NCBI GenBank assembly: GCA_964556895.1
Contig: CAZKYC010000026.1
Location: forward strand, 1-49,055
Length of the DNA: 49,055 bases
Direction of reading: 5' to 3'
DNA from: Hinthialibacter sp964556895
GTDB taxonomy: Bacteria; Hinthialibacterota; Hinthialibacteria; Hinthialibacterales; Hinthialibacteraceae
Numbering within the stretch: the first letter of the stretch is position 1; every line of letters begins with the position of its first letter. The translations under genes and the position numbers were made by a program. The notes below the pieces were generated by a model. That model ran no database searches. It was not told the DNA's origin and worked only from the letters and a program-made list of their open reading frames with translations. Shown here in pieces: positions 6,737 to 15,195 of this stretch.

Positions 6737-7393
6737 TTATCCGCGCACAACAATGTCTCCACCACTCACAACGCCATTCGAGGTGTCATACGGCAGGCCG
6801 CGGGTGTCGCCGGATTGCGACTGAGCGGTCCCGATCTTTCCGTCCGGGCCGATGCTGAAAATGGCGAATTCGCCTGTTTTTAAGGGTTGAATTCCTATCC
6901 GTTCCGCCACTTGGTTACCAAAACGATAAAGACCGATGTTATGGTCTTCACTTGAATCTTCTGGGTCGTTGTCGAAATAGATATATGTTTTGCCGCGTTC
7001 ATCGGCGCCAAATCCAATATTCGTATCAATGTTGTTTTCAAATGGATCAATAGGGATAGACGATAAATAGGCAATTGGAGAGGTTAATGGAGCAAATACG
7101 TTCTCAAGCGTGTTGGAGGGGGGCGCATGCCCGACGGAGCCAAAAATGTCTTCCCAGCGCTTGCGGCCCCATTCACGGTCATCATCCCAAAAGTCAAGCA
7201 GCAATACATTTTTATCGAGTTGCATCATCTTGATCGCAGTAGCGGTCGTCCTGACGTCTGCCTGAGTCCGGGCGACCTTGGCGCGCATCTGGGCGTTCAA
7301 AAAGTTTGGGACAGCGATGGCGGCGAGTATCCCGATAATGGCGACAACAATTAACAGTTCAATTAAGGTAAAACCACGACTCGATCGTTTCAT
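6737..7393 (-). CDS. Prepilin-type (type IV pilin/pseudopilin-like) protein 2
   Basis: 218 residues. The leader MKRSSRG precedes FTLIELLIVVAIIG and AVPNFLNAQMRAKVAR, identical over most of the first 40 residues to the prepilin at 5953-6576. The central region is unrelated and rich in Asp/Glu. The C terminus has FAIFSIGPDGKIG, a pattern seen in pseudopilin G-like proteins, and then YDTSNGVVSGGDI. GGAGAGG precedes the ATG. It has its own terminator, so it is probably transcribed separately from prepilin 1. Confidence 0.9.
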   Translation of the reverse strand: MKRSSRGFTLIELLIVVAIIGILAAIAVPNFLNAQMRAKVARTQADVRTTATAIKMMQLDKNVLLLDFWDDDREWGRKRWEDIFGSVGHAPPSNTLENVFAPLTSPIAYLSSIPIDPFENNIDTNIGFGADERGKTYIYFDNDPEDSSEDHNIGLYRFGNQVAERIGIQPLKTGEFAIFSIGPDGKIGTAQSQSGDTRGLPYDTSNGVVSGGDIVVRG

Positions 7394-7522
7394 TCAACCT
7401 CTCCTCAAATTCTAGGCGCCATGTGACAGTCTATTGAAGTTTACGATTGATCATAGGCGTATTTAGGGCGGTTTTCAATCATAGAGTTGTCATAAAATGT
7501 AACGATTTTCTCAACAAAATCA

Positions 7523-7552
7523 TTGCCTGTTTCAAAAAAAAAAGGCTAAAAT
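7523..7552 (+). promoter_or_regulatory. Candidate sigma-70 promoter for the PAS gene
   Basis: TTGCCT (7523-7528), 18-bp spacer containing an A10 tract, TAAAAT (7547-7552). The predicted start is about 18 bases before the ATG at 7577, with AGGAGT between. Confidence 0.5.
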
Positions 7553-7576
7553 GAGAGTGCAACAGGAGTTAACAAC

Positions 7577-8074
7577 ATGAAACACATCTGCGCTTGGTGC
7601 CAAAAAGACCTCGGAGACGCCCCGGGACCCTCCGGGCTCATCACTCATGGGATATGCAAAACGTGTTCGGACAATTTTTTAAACGATAAATCCGACAGTT
7701 TTCAAACCTTCATCAACTCGTTTCATTTCCCCATCGTCGTAGTCGACTCGACCGGCCATGTGATAAAAGTCAACACGCCCGCTTGTGAACTGAATTGTAA
7801 CGCTGAACACGAAACAAAAAATTCTTTGCCGGGCGAGGTGATCAATTGCGTGAATGCATTCGAGCCTGGCGGGTGTGGAAAAACCATCCATTGCTATACC
7901 TGCACCCTGCGCCAGTCGATCAATCAAACCTTTGAAACCGGCAGCTGTCTTCGAAACGTGCCCGCCTACAAAGATGTCTTTGTCGGCGAAAACCAACAGC
8001 CCGTTCGTTTTTTGATTACCACCGAAAAAATCCATGACCGGGTATTGGTTAGAATCGACGACCTTCAGCAGTGA
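7577..8074 (+). CDS. Small PAS-domain protein with Cys-rich N terminus
   Basis: 165 residues. It starts with a zinc-finger-like pair, CAWC (5-8) and CKTC (28-31). A PAS fold follows from about residue 45 (FHFPIVVVDSTGHVIKVNTPAC). The middle contains GGCGKTIHCYTCTLRQSI, a Cys cluster found in a group of stand-alone PAS proteins and suggesting a metal or redox sensor. There is no output domain, so it probably acts through a partner kinase or is a sensor remnant. The ATG is preceded by AGGAGT. The downstream 300 bases have no gene but contain a structured segment and a good terminator. Confidence 0.75.
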   Translation: MKHICAWCQKDLGDAPGPSGLITHGICKTCSDNFLNDKSDSFQTFINSFHFPIVVVDSTGHVIKVNTPACELNCNAEHETKNSLPGEVINCVNAFEPGGCGKTIHCYTCTLRQSINQTFETGSCLRNVPAYKDVFVGENQQPVRFLITTEKIHDRVLVRIDDLQQ

Positions 8075-8108
8075 CTTACCCAATATCTTTGATAAGCCTC
8101 ATCATCAT

Positions 8109-8334
8109 GCCGAAGCGGGTATCACGTCGGCTATCTTTATTTTTGGCTCCACCCGCTTGGCAATACACCCATGGGTCAAGATGGTCTGGCTTCTGATAGG
8201 TTTAAACTCGTTCTTACTGCCTGCCTTTGATAACTATAAATTCAAGGATAGATGCAAACCAAGACCGTATCCCCATCTACCCCTACAATATGGCAGTTGA
8301 CTTGTGAGGGGAGCCAAAATGGCTTCCCTTTTTT
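8109..8334 (+). ncRNA. Candidate structured RNA or 3' UTR downstream of the PAS gene
   Basis: The gap 8075-8382 contains no believable gene. It holds a long-range stem GCC(g)AAGCGGGT (8109-8120) with ACCCGCTTGGC (8151-8161), followed by an intrinsic terminator: AGGGGAGCC (8307-8315), AAAAT, GGCTTCCCT (8321-8329), T6. The terminator is 230 bases after the PAS stop codon, so the transcript has a long untranslated tail or there is a separate small RNA. The stem and terminator are visible; the RNA is inferred. Confidence 0.3.
8307..8334 (+). terminator. Intrinsic terminator
   Basis: A nine-base stem with a loop of about five bases and a run of T residues (8329-8334), oriented with the + strand, 49 bases before the sialidase-like gene. 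Confidence 0.8.
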
Positions 8335-8382
8335 GTTCTACAATTTCGAGTTCAATATCAAAAAGTATTGGGGAGAAAAACG

Positions 8383-9405
8383 ATGAATCGATTTCTATCT
8401 ATACCAATCGCCGTCATGGTATTTGCATGGAGTACTCTCGCAGAAGACCGCTTGGGCGAAAACGCCATCCTCTTAGAAGAACTGGTTTACACCAAAGCGC
8501 CGTTTCCGTCCTGCCACGCCTCAACCATTGTCGAGGTCGAACCGCGAGTGTTTTTGTGCGCGTTTTTTGGCGGAACAAGCGAAGGCGACAACGATGTTGG
8601 CGTCTGGCTGTCAAAACGCGTCGATAACAAATGGTCGGCCCCCAAAGAAGTGGCGCAACATAGCGGCGTACCTTGTTGGAACCCGGTCTTGTTTCAAATG
8701 CCAGACGGTGAAACGCTGTTGTTCTACAAAGCCGGCCCCAGTCCGCGCGAGTGGTCAGGCCTGGTCAAGCGATCGGCCAACGGCGGCGACAGCTGGTCAA
8801 AAGAAGAACTGTTCCCGGCGGGCGTGTTAGGGCCGGTTCGCGCCAAGCCCATTCTGTTAGACGATGACACACTGCTCTGTCCTTCTTCGGTCGAGAGTTG
8901 GAAGACCTGGGCGTGTTGGATGGAATTCACCCCCGACGCAGGCAAGACCTGGAGCAAGTCGTCGCCGATTTACGTCCCGGGCCACTTGAACGGAATCATC
9001 CAACCGACGGTGTGGGTGGATGACGATGGCAGCCTGCGCATGTTGGCGCGGGCGCGCGGCTTGGGCCGTATCGTGAAATCCATCTCGAAAGACAACGGCA
9101 AGACCTGGTCGCCCGGCGAACTGACCGAACTGCCCAACCCCAGCGCGGGCATTGACGCCGTCAAACTGAAAGACGGCCGGGTTGCGTTGATCTACAACCA
9201 CACCGAAAGTGGACGCCACAACCTGAGCATCGCCCTTTCAGAGGATGACGGCGATACCTGGAAAACCGCCGTTACCCTCGAAAACCAGCCAAAAGAATAT
9301 TCATACCCGGCGATGATTCAGGGCAGCGACGGCAGGCTGCACGCAACCTATACCTACAACCGCGAACGCATCAAGTATGTTGTTCTTGATCCTAGCCAGA
9401 TGTAA
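8383..9405 (+). CDS. Exported sialidase-fold (BNR/Asp-box) glycosidase-like protein
   Basis: 340 residues from the ATG at 8383, chosen because GGGGAGA lies 5-6 nt upstream; an in-frame start 15 bases earlier lacks this. The signal peptide is about 1-19. Repeated Asp-box-like turns mark a six-bladed propeller: SANGGDSW, TPDAGKTWS, SKDNGKTWS and SEDDGDTW. It belongs to the BNR_2 sialidase superfamily widespread in planctomycete-like genomes. Many members are not true neuraminidases, so the substrate is open; an exported glycan-active role is likely. Its last 14 bases overlap the convergent methyltransferase gene. Confidence 0.88.
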   Translation: MNRFLSIPIAVMVFAWSTLAEDRLGENAILLEELVYTKAPFPSCHASTIVEVEPRVFLCAFFGGTSEGDNDVGVWLSKRVDNKWSAPKEVAQHSGVPCWNPVLFQMPDGETLLFYKAGPSPREWSGLVKRSANGGDSWSKEELFPAGVLGPVRAKPILLDDDTLLCPSSVESWKTWACWMEFTPDAGKTWSKSSPIYVPGHLNGIIQPTVWVDDDGSLRMLARARGLGRIVKSISKDNGKTWSPGELTELPNPSAGIDAVKLKDGRVALIYNHTESGRHNLSIALSEDDGDTWKTAVTLENQPKEYSYPAMIQGSDGRLHATYTYNRERIKYVVLDPSQM

Positions 9406-10000
9406 GTGACAAAGTTTTATCAAACACTGCGATGAGCTCGCGCTGGCCGCAAATGAGATGAATGGGTTGAAACCCAGATGATTTCAATACGGGCGTGAGC
9501 GTCTCTTGAGTAAACCGATGAGGCGCTTCGCCCGTTTCAAGACTTGAGCCAAAACGCCCCAGCCATCGCACTATCGTCCAAGGGCTTTGCGACCAATTGC
9601 GCACTGGCTCCGTAAGAATCACCCTTCGCCGCGCCGCATTGATCATTTTTTGAATCACGTTCTTTTCGTTTGGGATGAATTGGCACAGGCTGCCCATCAT
9701 GATGACGCAATCTGCTTCGGGAAGCGCGTCGTCAATCACATCAAGTCGCTTCGTTGAAATTTCCCGTCGCTCAGCCCAGGTTAAAAATGTCTCATTGATA
9801 TCACAGGCTATGTAGTCAACGTGTTTGTCTCGTAATGCATATCGAAAAACCGCACAGTCGCCCGCGCACAAATCAACCACAGACTCTCCCTCATCAATAA
9901 AATCCGCAACAGCGCAAAACCGTTCTTTGTAATTCCGCCCATAAATTAGCCGGATGCTTGATTCATAAAGAAGCGGGTGCCAATAGATGGGGCTGCGCAT
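9392..10000 (-). CDS. SAM-dependent methyltransferase
   Basis: 202 residues of a class I methyltransferase. Motif I is VVDLCAGDCA (about 41-50). The acidic residue ending strand 2 is in YIACDINE, and ADCVIMMGSLCQF lies in the motif IV region. It starts 2 bases after the stop of the glycosyltransferase gene and is the last gene of the long minus-strand run, so it probably modifies a lipid-linked or surface glycan. The exact acceptor is unknown. Confidence 0.8.
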   Translation of the reverse strand: MRSPIYWHPLLYESSIRLIYGRNYKERFCAVADFIDEGESVVDLCAGDCAVFRYALRDKHVDYIACDINETFLTWAERREISTKRLDVIDDALPEADCVIMMGSLCQFIPNEKNVIQKMINAARRRVILTEPVRNWSQSPWTIVRWLGRFGSSLETGEAPHRFTQETLTPVLKSSGFQPIHLICGQRELIAVFDKTLSLTSG

Positions 10001-10002
10001 GG

Positions 10003-10719
10003 TCAGCGTTCCTGAAAAAAGCGCTTGCGAAATCTCAATAACTCGCGAAAGTAGTCAATGCTGTCGCGAACCGGTTTCACGGTTGAGGCTTTGTCCCAAC
10101 GGCGAATAAACAAGGCGGGAATCTCAATTACGTTTAATTGATGTTTGTGACATAGCGCCATGATTTCGGTGTCCCAAAACCAGCCCGTGGATTGGCATTC
10201 ATCAAGCAATGGCAATACACGCTCACGGACAAAAAATTTATACCCCGTCTCGGTGTCTTGATAAGGCAGCCCTAGCATCGATTTGACCAACGCGCGGTAG
10301 GAGTTGCTCAGCACAAAGCGAAAGAAGGTATCCAGGTTCCAGCGAATTTCATAATGGCGAAAGGCGGTGGCGCCGTCATACTCGCCTTCAAGCGCTTGTA
10401 GCATTGACGGAATGTATCGGCAATGAACTTCAAGGTCGATATCAAGAAACCCGACATAGGTTCCTCTTGCTAACCGAAATCCCTCAGTCACGGCGCCGCC
10501 GCGGCCAACGTTAGTCTCGTGCAACACCATGCGGGTGTTGTTCCGCGAGGCCGCACATTGTTTGACGACCTCCGCGCTGCTGTCTGGGCTGGCGTCGTCG
10601 ATGATGATGAATTCGTATGAGTATTTAGAATTAGAGAGAGTGCGCTCGATTTGCTGAAGGCTGTCTTCGAGATGAGCGCCGTCGGTATAACACGCGATGA
10701 CCAGCGAGAGATCAACCAC
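10003..10719 (-). CDS. Family 2 glycosyltransferase (DPM1/polyprenyl-phosphate type)
   Basis: 238 residues from GTG at 10719. The fold starts at once with VDLSLVIACY, and AAGG lies 8 nt upstream. An ATG at 10776 would add 19 residues without domain content and overlap the ABC gene by 65 bases. GT-A motifs: IIIDDASPDSS, NVGRGGAVTEGF, the DxD-like FLDIDLE (metal and nucleotide-sugar binding), and the acceptor-side DTETGYKFF and GWFWDTEI. No C-terminal membrane segments are present. It probably transfers a sugar to a polyprenyl phosphate or glycan. It overlaps the ABC gene's stop by 8 bases, implying translational coupling. Confidence 0.88.
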   Translation of the reverse strand: MVDLSLVIACYTDGAHLEDSLQQIERTLSNSKYSYEFIIIDDASPDSSAEVVKQCAASRNNTRMVLHETNVGRGGAVTEGFRLARGTYVGFLDIDLEVHCRYIPSMLQALEGEYDGATAFRHYEIRWNLDTFFRFVLSNSYRALVKSMLGLPYQDTETGYKFFVRERVLPLLDECQSTGWFWDTEIMALCHKHQLNVIEIPALFIRRWDKASTVKPVRDSIDYFRELLRFRKRFFQER

Positions 10720-11974
10720 GGGCGCCGCCTTCGAGACGAGCGCTGCAGGGCAGATGGATTTTTCCTCGCAGGCCATAGCCTTTTGAGCCGGGCTTTACCA
10801 TGAACGGGCAGAGTTCAAGCAGCAAGTCGAACCCCTCGTAAAAATTAAAATTCGAACCGGGGCCTTCTTCGCGCTGGGTGAAGCCGATGCTCAAACTATA
10901 GGCGCCTTCGATTAAGTTAAGCGCGTCGAATTCAAAGACGACTTTGCCTTCTCCTTCGATTTGGTCGATATCGCCGATGGCCACGTCGGTGGCGATGGTG
11001 GCGAGTTCATAACCGTCGTCTGCATGAAACGCAACGCCCCAAATCGGGTATTGAATCGGCGTCTCCGTCTTCCAGTGCAATTCGATCCGCGCCGGGTCGC
11101 CCGTTTCAAAGACGTATTGCTCATGGCCATTCGCGTCATACATCTGCACGCTCGCGACCTTCGCGTCAAAGGCGCCCAAACGGTTTCGGCGAATGATCTC
11201 CGCCGAGGGCGGCTCGCCGCGCTGGCGGGCTTCTAGAAATTGGTGCTGCTTATAAAGCGTCACCATATCGTAGGGACGCCCCTCGCCAAGCAGCGCGCCC
11301 TTATGAATCACCGCCGCGCGGTCGCATAACGCGACAATCGCATCCAAGTCGTGAGACACGACCACGATGGTCTTGCCGCTGCGGCGCAGGGCGCGAACAT
11401 GTTCTTTACATTTTCGCTGAAAACGCTGGTCGCCCACCGCCAAAATTTCGTCAACGAGAAGAATGTCCGGATCAACATAGACCCCGACCGCGAACCCTAA
11501 GCGAAGATACATTCCTGAAGAGTAATGCTTCACGGGCGAGTCGATGAATTGTTCAAGTTCACTAAAGGCGATGATGTCGTCCATGCGATCAGCCAAGACA
11601 TGGCGGGAGATGCCCAACAACGCGCCCGATAGAAAGACGTTCTCACGCCCGGTCATATCGGGGTGAAACCCGACCCCGACTTCGAGAAGACTTGAGACAG
11701 TCCCGTTGACTTGGAGTTCGCCTGAGGTGGGTTCGGTGATGCCAGCGACCAGTTTTAACAGCGTGCTCTTGCCTGAGCCGTTGTCGCCGATCAGCCCCAG
11801 AATCTCGCCGCGCTTGATATCAAGGGTCACGTCTTTGACCGCGTCAATCGCGGTTTCAGTCGTCAGTCCGCGCCCTCCGCGCAACACAATCTCTTTGAGA
11901 GTGGATTGGCGCTCAGAGGAAAGCAGATAGCGTTTCCCGACGCTTCTCATCGAAACGGCGGGGGCCTCATTCAC
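10712..11974 (-). CDS. Wzt-like polysaccharide export ABC ATPase with glycan-binding C domain
   Basis: 420 residues. The ATPase domain spans 1-250: Walker A GDNGSGKST (63-71), signature YSSGMYLRLGF, Walker B ILLVDEIL, and switch His in VVSHD. The spacing and the VGVGFHPDMTGRENVF segment are typical of O-antigen/teichoic acid exporters. Residues about 270-410 form a beta-sandwich Wzt_C-like domain that reads the glycan terminus before export. The partner permease (Wzm) is normally adjacent but is absent from this window. Its start overlaps the argH stop by four bases (ATGA). The downstream glycosyltransferase and methyltransferase fit a glycan made and capped before export. Confidence 0.88.
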   Translation of the reverse strand: MNEAPAVSMRSVGKRYLLSSERQSTLKEIVLRGGRGLTTETAIDAVKDVTLDIKRGEILGLIGDNGSGKSTLLKLVAGITEPTSGELQVNGTVSSLLEVGVGFHPDMTGRENVFLSGALLGISRHVLADRMDDIIAFSELEQFIDSPVKHYSSGMYLRLGFAVGVYVDPDILLVDEILAVGDQRFQRKCKEHVRALRRSGKTIVVVSHDLDAIVALCDRAAVIHKGALLGEGRPYDMVTLYKQHQFLEARQRGEPPSAEIIRRNRLGAFDAKVASVQMYDANGHEQYVFETGDPARIELHWKTETPIQYPIWGVAFHADDGYELATIATDVAIGDIDQIEGEGKVVFEFDALNLIEGAYSLSIGFTQREEGPGSNFNFYEGFDLLLELCPFMVKPGSKGYGLRGKIHLPCSARLEGGARG

Positions 11975-13473
11975 GCTGCGTCTCCACGGCGACAGCGCTC
12001 ACGCGCAGCGTCGATCTTCGCTTGTTCTGATTCGATCCATTTGGCGAGCGATGCGTTAGCGCGCTTCATCGAATGAAGGCTCTTCTTTAATTGCTTGGGA
12101 TGCGGCGAACCGATGTGGTCGCGTTGGGCGACGCATTCCTGCGGCTCAGTCAAGTAATGAAATTCGTCCATGCTTAATGGCATCACGCCTGTTTCTTCTA
12201 GCAATAGGTTTAGGCCGTCAAGATGAAAGCGCCCGCTTGTGCTTTGCCCGACCGCTTCAGATAAAATTTTATATGCAGCGCGAAACGGCAGGTCGCGAGT
12301 GCGCGCCAAGGCGTCGGCGATATCGACCGCGTTCAGAAACCCGTATTTGGCGGCCTGCGCCATTTTGTCAGTGTTTACGGTTAACCCTTCAAACACATTG
12401 CCTAACAATCGCGCGGCGCCCCGCCCTTCGCGAATGGCGTCCATAAAAACGTACTTGGTCCATTGCGCGTCTTTGTTGTAGCCAAAAAAGTTTGATGCGT
12501 TGATTGACAACAGCGAGAACGCATAACCAAAGATGACGCTGGCTTTTCCCTTGATGGCTTCAGCGAAATCAGGGTTGCGCTTTTGAGGCATGATGGAACT
12601 GCCCGTCGTGAAACTCGACGGCAGCGACAAAAAACCAAATTCGTCGGTTGAAAATACTATCAGTCCCTGTGAAGCGGCGGCGAGGCGCTTCATCATCAAG
12701 GCGATGCTGTGCACCAGTTCGGCTTCCGCTTCGCCGCGTGAATCAATGGCGTCCAGGGTGTTTTCTTGTACGCCGTCAAACGCCAACAGCTGAGCGACAT
12801 AGGCGCGGTCTAACGGCCATGTGGTCCCATACGAGGCGGCGGCGCCCAGCGGGCAGGTGTTCATTCTGCGATACAAATCCTGAAAGCGCTGGGCGTCGCG
12901 TAACGCGCCTTGTGCGTACGACGCGCACCAATGCCCCCAGGTGGTCAACGTCGCCTTGCGGTGATGGGTATACCCCGGCATCACGGCGTTTGCGTGTGTT
13001 TTTGCGCATGACAGCAGCGAATCGACGAGATCGACTAACTCCTGGCAAAACGCCAATACCGCGTCGCGGGCGAATAGTTTCATGTCGGTCGCGACCTGGT
13101 CGTTGCGGCTGCGGCCGCTATGCAGGCGACCGCCGATTTTTTCGCCGCACTCAGACGTCACATACGCTTCAATGTTGATGTGGACGTCTTCTAAGACAGG
13201 GTCAAGGCGCCATTCGCCCTGGCTCCACCCGGCTTCCAGTTTCTTTAATGCATTGAGAACCTTCTTTGCTTGGGGCGCGCTATAGACGCCAATCTTCTTC
13301 AGGCCCAGCGCATGGGCCTGGTTGGTCCAAATGTCATATGGAACCAGAGCGTGGTCGGCCTCAGGGATTGAAACAACGTCGCGCCCGGCAGAGAAAGCGA
13401 CAAACGCCTCGTGGGCGCCGCCTTTGCTTTCGCTATGCCAGATAGGTTTTGGTGAATTGGGTTTGGTAGCCAT
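11971..13473 (-). CDS. argH: Argininosuccinate lyase (divergent)
   Basis: 500 residues of the fumarase/aspartase superfamily, slightly longer than usual (about 460). Signature loop GSSIMPQKRNPD is present with the catalytic Ser, as are HSGRSRNDQ (about 118-126) and EDVHINIE. It should cleave argininosuccinate to arginine and fumarate. Unusual features are the N terminus (no LWGGRF motif), a replaced MPGYTHLQ region (MPGYTHHRKATLTTWG), and WPLDRAYVA in place of the usual sequence after the SYGT turn. It therefore belongs to a side branch of ArgH, and a related lyase reaction cannot be excluded. The four-base overlap with the ABC gene couples arginine synthesis and glycan export genes in one transcript. 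Confidence 0.85.
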   Translation of the reverse strand: MATKPNSPKPIWHSESKGGAHEAFVAFSAGRDVVSIPEADHALVPYDIWTNQAHALGLKKIGVYSAPQAKKVLNALKKLEAGWSQGEWRLDPVLEDVHINIEAYVTSECGEKIGGRLHSGRSRNDQVATDMKLFARDAVLAFCQELVDLVDSLLSCAKTHANAVMPGYTHHRKATLTTWGHWCASYAQGALRDAQRFQDLYRRMNTCPLGAAASYGTTWPLDRAYVAQLLAFDGVQENTLDAIDSRGEAEAELVHSIALMMKRLAAASQGLIVFSTDEFGFLSLPSSFTTGSSIMPQKRNPDFAEAIKGKASVIFGYAFSLLSINASNFFGYNKDAQWTKYVFMDAIREGRGAARLLGNVFEGLTVNTDKMAQAAKYGFLNAVDIADALARTRDLPFRAAYKILSEAVGQSTSGRFHLDGLNLLLEETGVMPLSMDEFHYLTEPQECVAQRDHIGSPHPKQLKKSLHSMKRANASLAKWIESEQAKIDAARERCRRGDAA

Positions 13474-13517
13474 GATGGGGGATTATATCTCTCAGCGGTG
13501 GAACGGTCGACTGGTTG

Positions 13518-14612
13518 TCACCAGAATCTCAATTGCACTTCACGGTCAGGCAACTCAGCGTCAACTTCGTCTGGATCGTCAAACCCGGCCGTCCTTACCC
13601 CCAACAGGCGAACTTTCATCCCTTGTAACGAAACGCGCTCTAACATGCCTTTGGCGATTTCTGCGATGATGCCTGTTTCATCGCTGGGTTCGTCAATGGT
13701 GGTGGAGCGGGTCACGACGCGAAAATCTTCAAAGCGCACCTTGACGCCTATGGTGCGCGCTTTGAGTTTCTTACGCTTCAGGCGTTGAGACACCATCTCG
13801 GATAGATCATTCAGTATGGCGCTCATCGCCTCTTTGTCGCTCATGTCATGAGAGAAGGTGCGTTCTTGAGACACCGATCTCGGCGAGCGGCTTGACGCGA
13901 CGGGGGCGTCGTCAATGCCTTGTGAGAGTTGATGAAGGCGCTCGCCATGTTTTTTGCCCAAAAATTCCTGCAGTTCTTCCGGCGTACGCTCGCGCAGCTG
14001 CCCCACGGTGCGTATTTCCATCAGTTTCAAACGATGGTCAGTTTTAGGGCCGACGCCAGGAATCACCCGCACGGGCAACGGCCCCAAAAAGTTCAGCGCC
14101 TCTTCAGGTTTGATGATAAACAGGCCGTCTGGCTTGCGGTAATCAGACGCGATCTTGGCGAGAAATTTGTTCGGCCCCACGCCGACCGATGCGGTAAGAG
14201 CGATGCGGTCGACAATGTCTTTCTTTAACCGTCGGCTAATTGACAACGCATGTTGAAAATCCACCACCTGCCCGCTGAGGTCGAGGTAGGCTTCGTCTAA
14301 TGAAACCGGCTCAATGCGGTCAGTCAGTTCGCCAAAGATGACGTGGATTTCTTGAGAGGCTTCTCGGTAAGCGCTAAAGCGGGGAGAACGCAAGATCGCT
14401 TCAGGACATAGCCGCAACGCCTGCGAAGTCGGCATGGCAGACCGCACGCCGAATTTTCTCACTTCATACGACGCCGCCGCCACTACGCCCCGGTCGGAGG
14501 GGCTGCCACCGACGATGACCGGCCTGCCGCGCAATTCAGGAAAATCGCGCTGCTCAACAGAAGCAAAAAACGCGTCCATATCAACATGCATGATAATTCG
14601 CGTTACGGCCAT
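13518..14612 (-). CDS. dinB: DNA polymerase IV (Y-family)
   Basis: 364 residues from the ATG at 14612; a TTG three codons upstream also opens the frame. Catalytic acids are visible in MHVDMDAFFASVEQ and SLDEAYLDLS. The thumb/HhH segment is ASVGVGPNKFLAKIASDYRK and IPGVGPKTDHRL. The little-finger region follows, with SRSPRSVSQERTF. The C terminus has no clear clamp-binding QLxLF motif but ends REVQLRFW, which may serve that purpose. The enzyme carries out translesion and mutagenic synthesis. It lies between apt and argH with gaps of 38 and 44 bases; no SOS box was recognised. Confidence 0.95.
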   Translation of the reverse strand: MAVTRIIMHVDMDAFFASVEQRDFPELRGRPVIVGGSPSDRGVVAAASYEVRKFGVRSAMPTSQALRLCPEAILRSPRFSAYREASQEIHVIFGELTDRIEPVSLDEAYLDLSGQVVDFQHALSISRRLKKDIVDRIALTASVGVGPNKFLAKIASDYRKPDGLFIIKPEEALNFLGPLPVRVIPGVGPKTDHRLKLMEIRTVGQLRERTPEELQEFLGKKHGERLHQLSQGIDDAPVASSRSPRSVSQERTFSHDMSDKEAMSAILNDLSEMVSQRLKRKKLKARTIGVKVRFEDFRVVTRSTTIDEPSDETGIIAEIAKGMLERVSLQGMKVRLLGVRTAGFDDPDEVDAELPDREVQLRFW

Positions 14613-14650
14613 GTCCCACAACCCAAACGGAAAAACCGTTTAATGAAAAT

Positions 14651-15172
14651 TTACTCTGAATCGTATGTAACCAACGTATAAACCGGATACGGGGCCAGTT
14701 TCTCGCGTCCATTCAAAAAGGTCAACTCAACCACACAAGAAATCCCGGCGATGGTGCAATCAAATTTTTTCATTAACTCAATCGCCGCATCGACTGTGCC
14801 GCCGGTGGCAAGCAGGTCGTCAACAATCATCACCTTGTCGCCAGCCTCGACGCCGTCTTTATGGACCTCTATGGTAGCCGTGCCATATTCGAGTTCGTAC
14901 GACTGTTCATAGGTGTCAGCGGGCAGTTTGTTGGGTTTTCTCAACACCGTCATGCCCGCATTGAGTTTTAACGCTAATGGCGCGCCAAAGATAAATCCGC
15001 GCGACTCAATCGCGACGACCTTGGTAATGCCCTGGTCTAGATACGGCTCAGCCAAGGCGTCAATCGTCCAGGCGAACGCCTCCGGGTTCAACAACAACGT
15101 CGTGATATCAATAAAATTGATTCCCGGTTTAGGAAAATCAGGCACCTGGCGAAAAATGGGTTTTAAATCCAC
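14651..15172 (-). CDS. apt: Adenine phosphoribosyltransferase
   Basis: 173 residues, the normal length. The start MDLKPIFRQVPDFPKPGINF is typical. The PRPP-binding loop is VMIVDDLLATGGTV, and the adenine-side AIESRGFIFGAPLAL is intact. It salvages adenine plus PRPP to AMP in the cytoplasm. It sits 23 bases after the sigma-factor gene and is probably co-transcribed. Confidence 0.96.
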   Translation of the reverse strand: MDLKPIFRQVPDFPKPGINFIDITTLLLNPEAFAWTIDALAEPYLDQGITKVVAIESRGFIFGAPLALKLNAGMTVLRKPNKLPADTYEQSYELEYGTATIEVHKDGVEAGDKVMIVDDLLATGGTVDAAIELMKKFDCTIAGISCVVELTFLNGREKLAPYPVYTLVTYDSE

Positions 15173-15195
15173 TCACACACCTCTTTCATTGATTG

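Noticed and set aside
8034..8300. 88-codon open frame after the PAS gene
   Set aside because: It starts inside the PAS gene, lacks a ribosome site and shows no recognisable domain; structured RNA or UTR is as likely.
10720..10776. Upstream ATG start for the glycosyltransferase
   Set aside because: It adds 19 residues without domain content, overlaps the ABC gene by 65 bases and has a poorly spaced ribosome site; GTG at 10719 fits better.
12648..13178. 176-codon open frame opposite argH
   Set aside because: It is a reading-frame shadow of the well-supported argH gene, is Arg/Pro-rich and has no family features.
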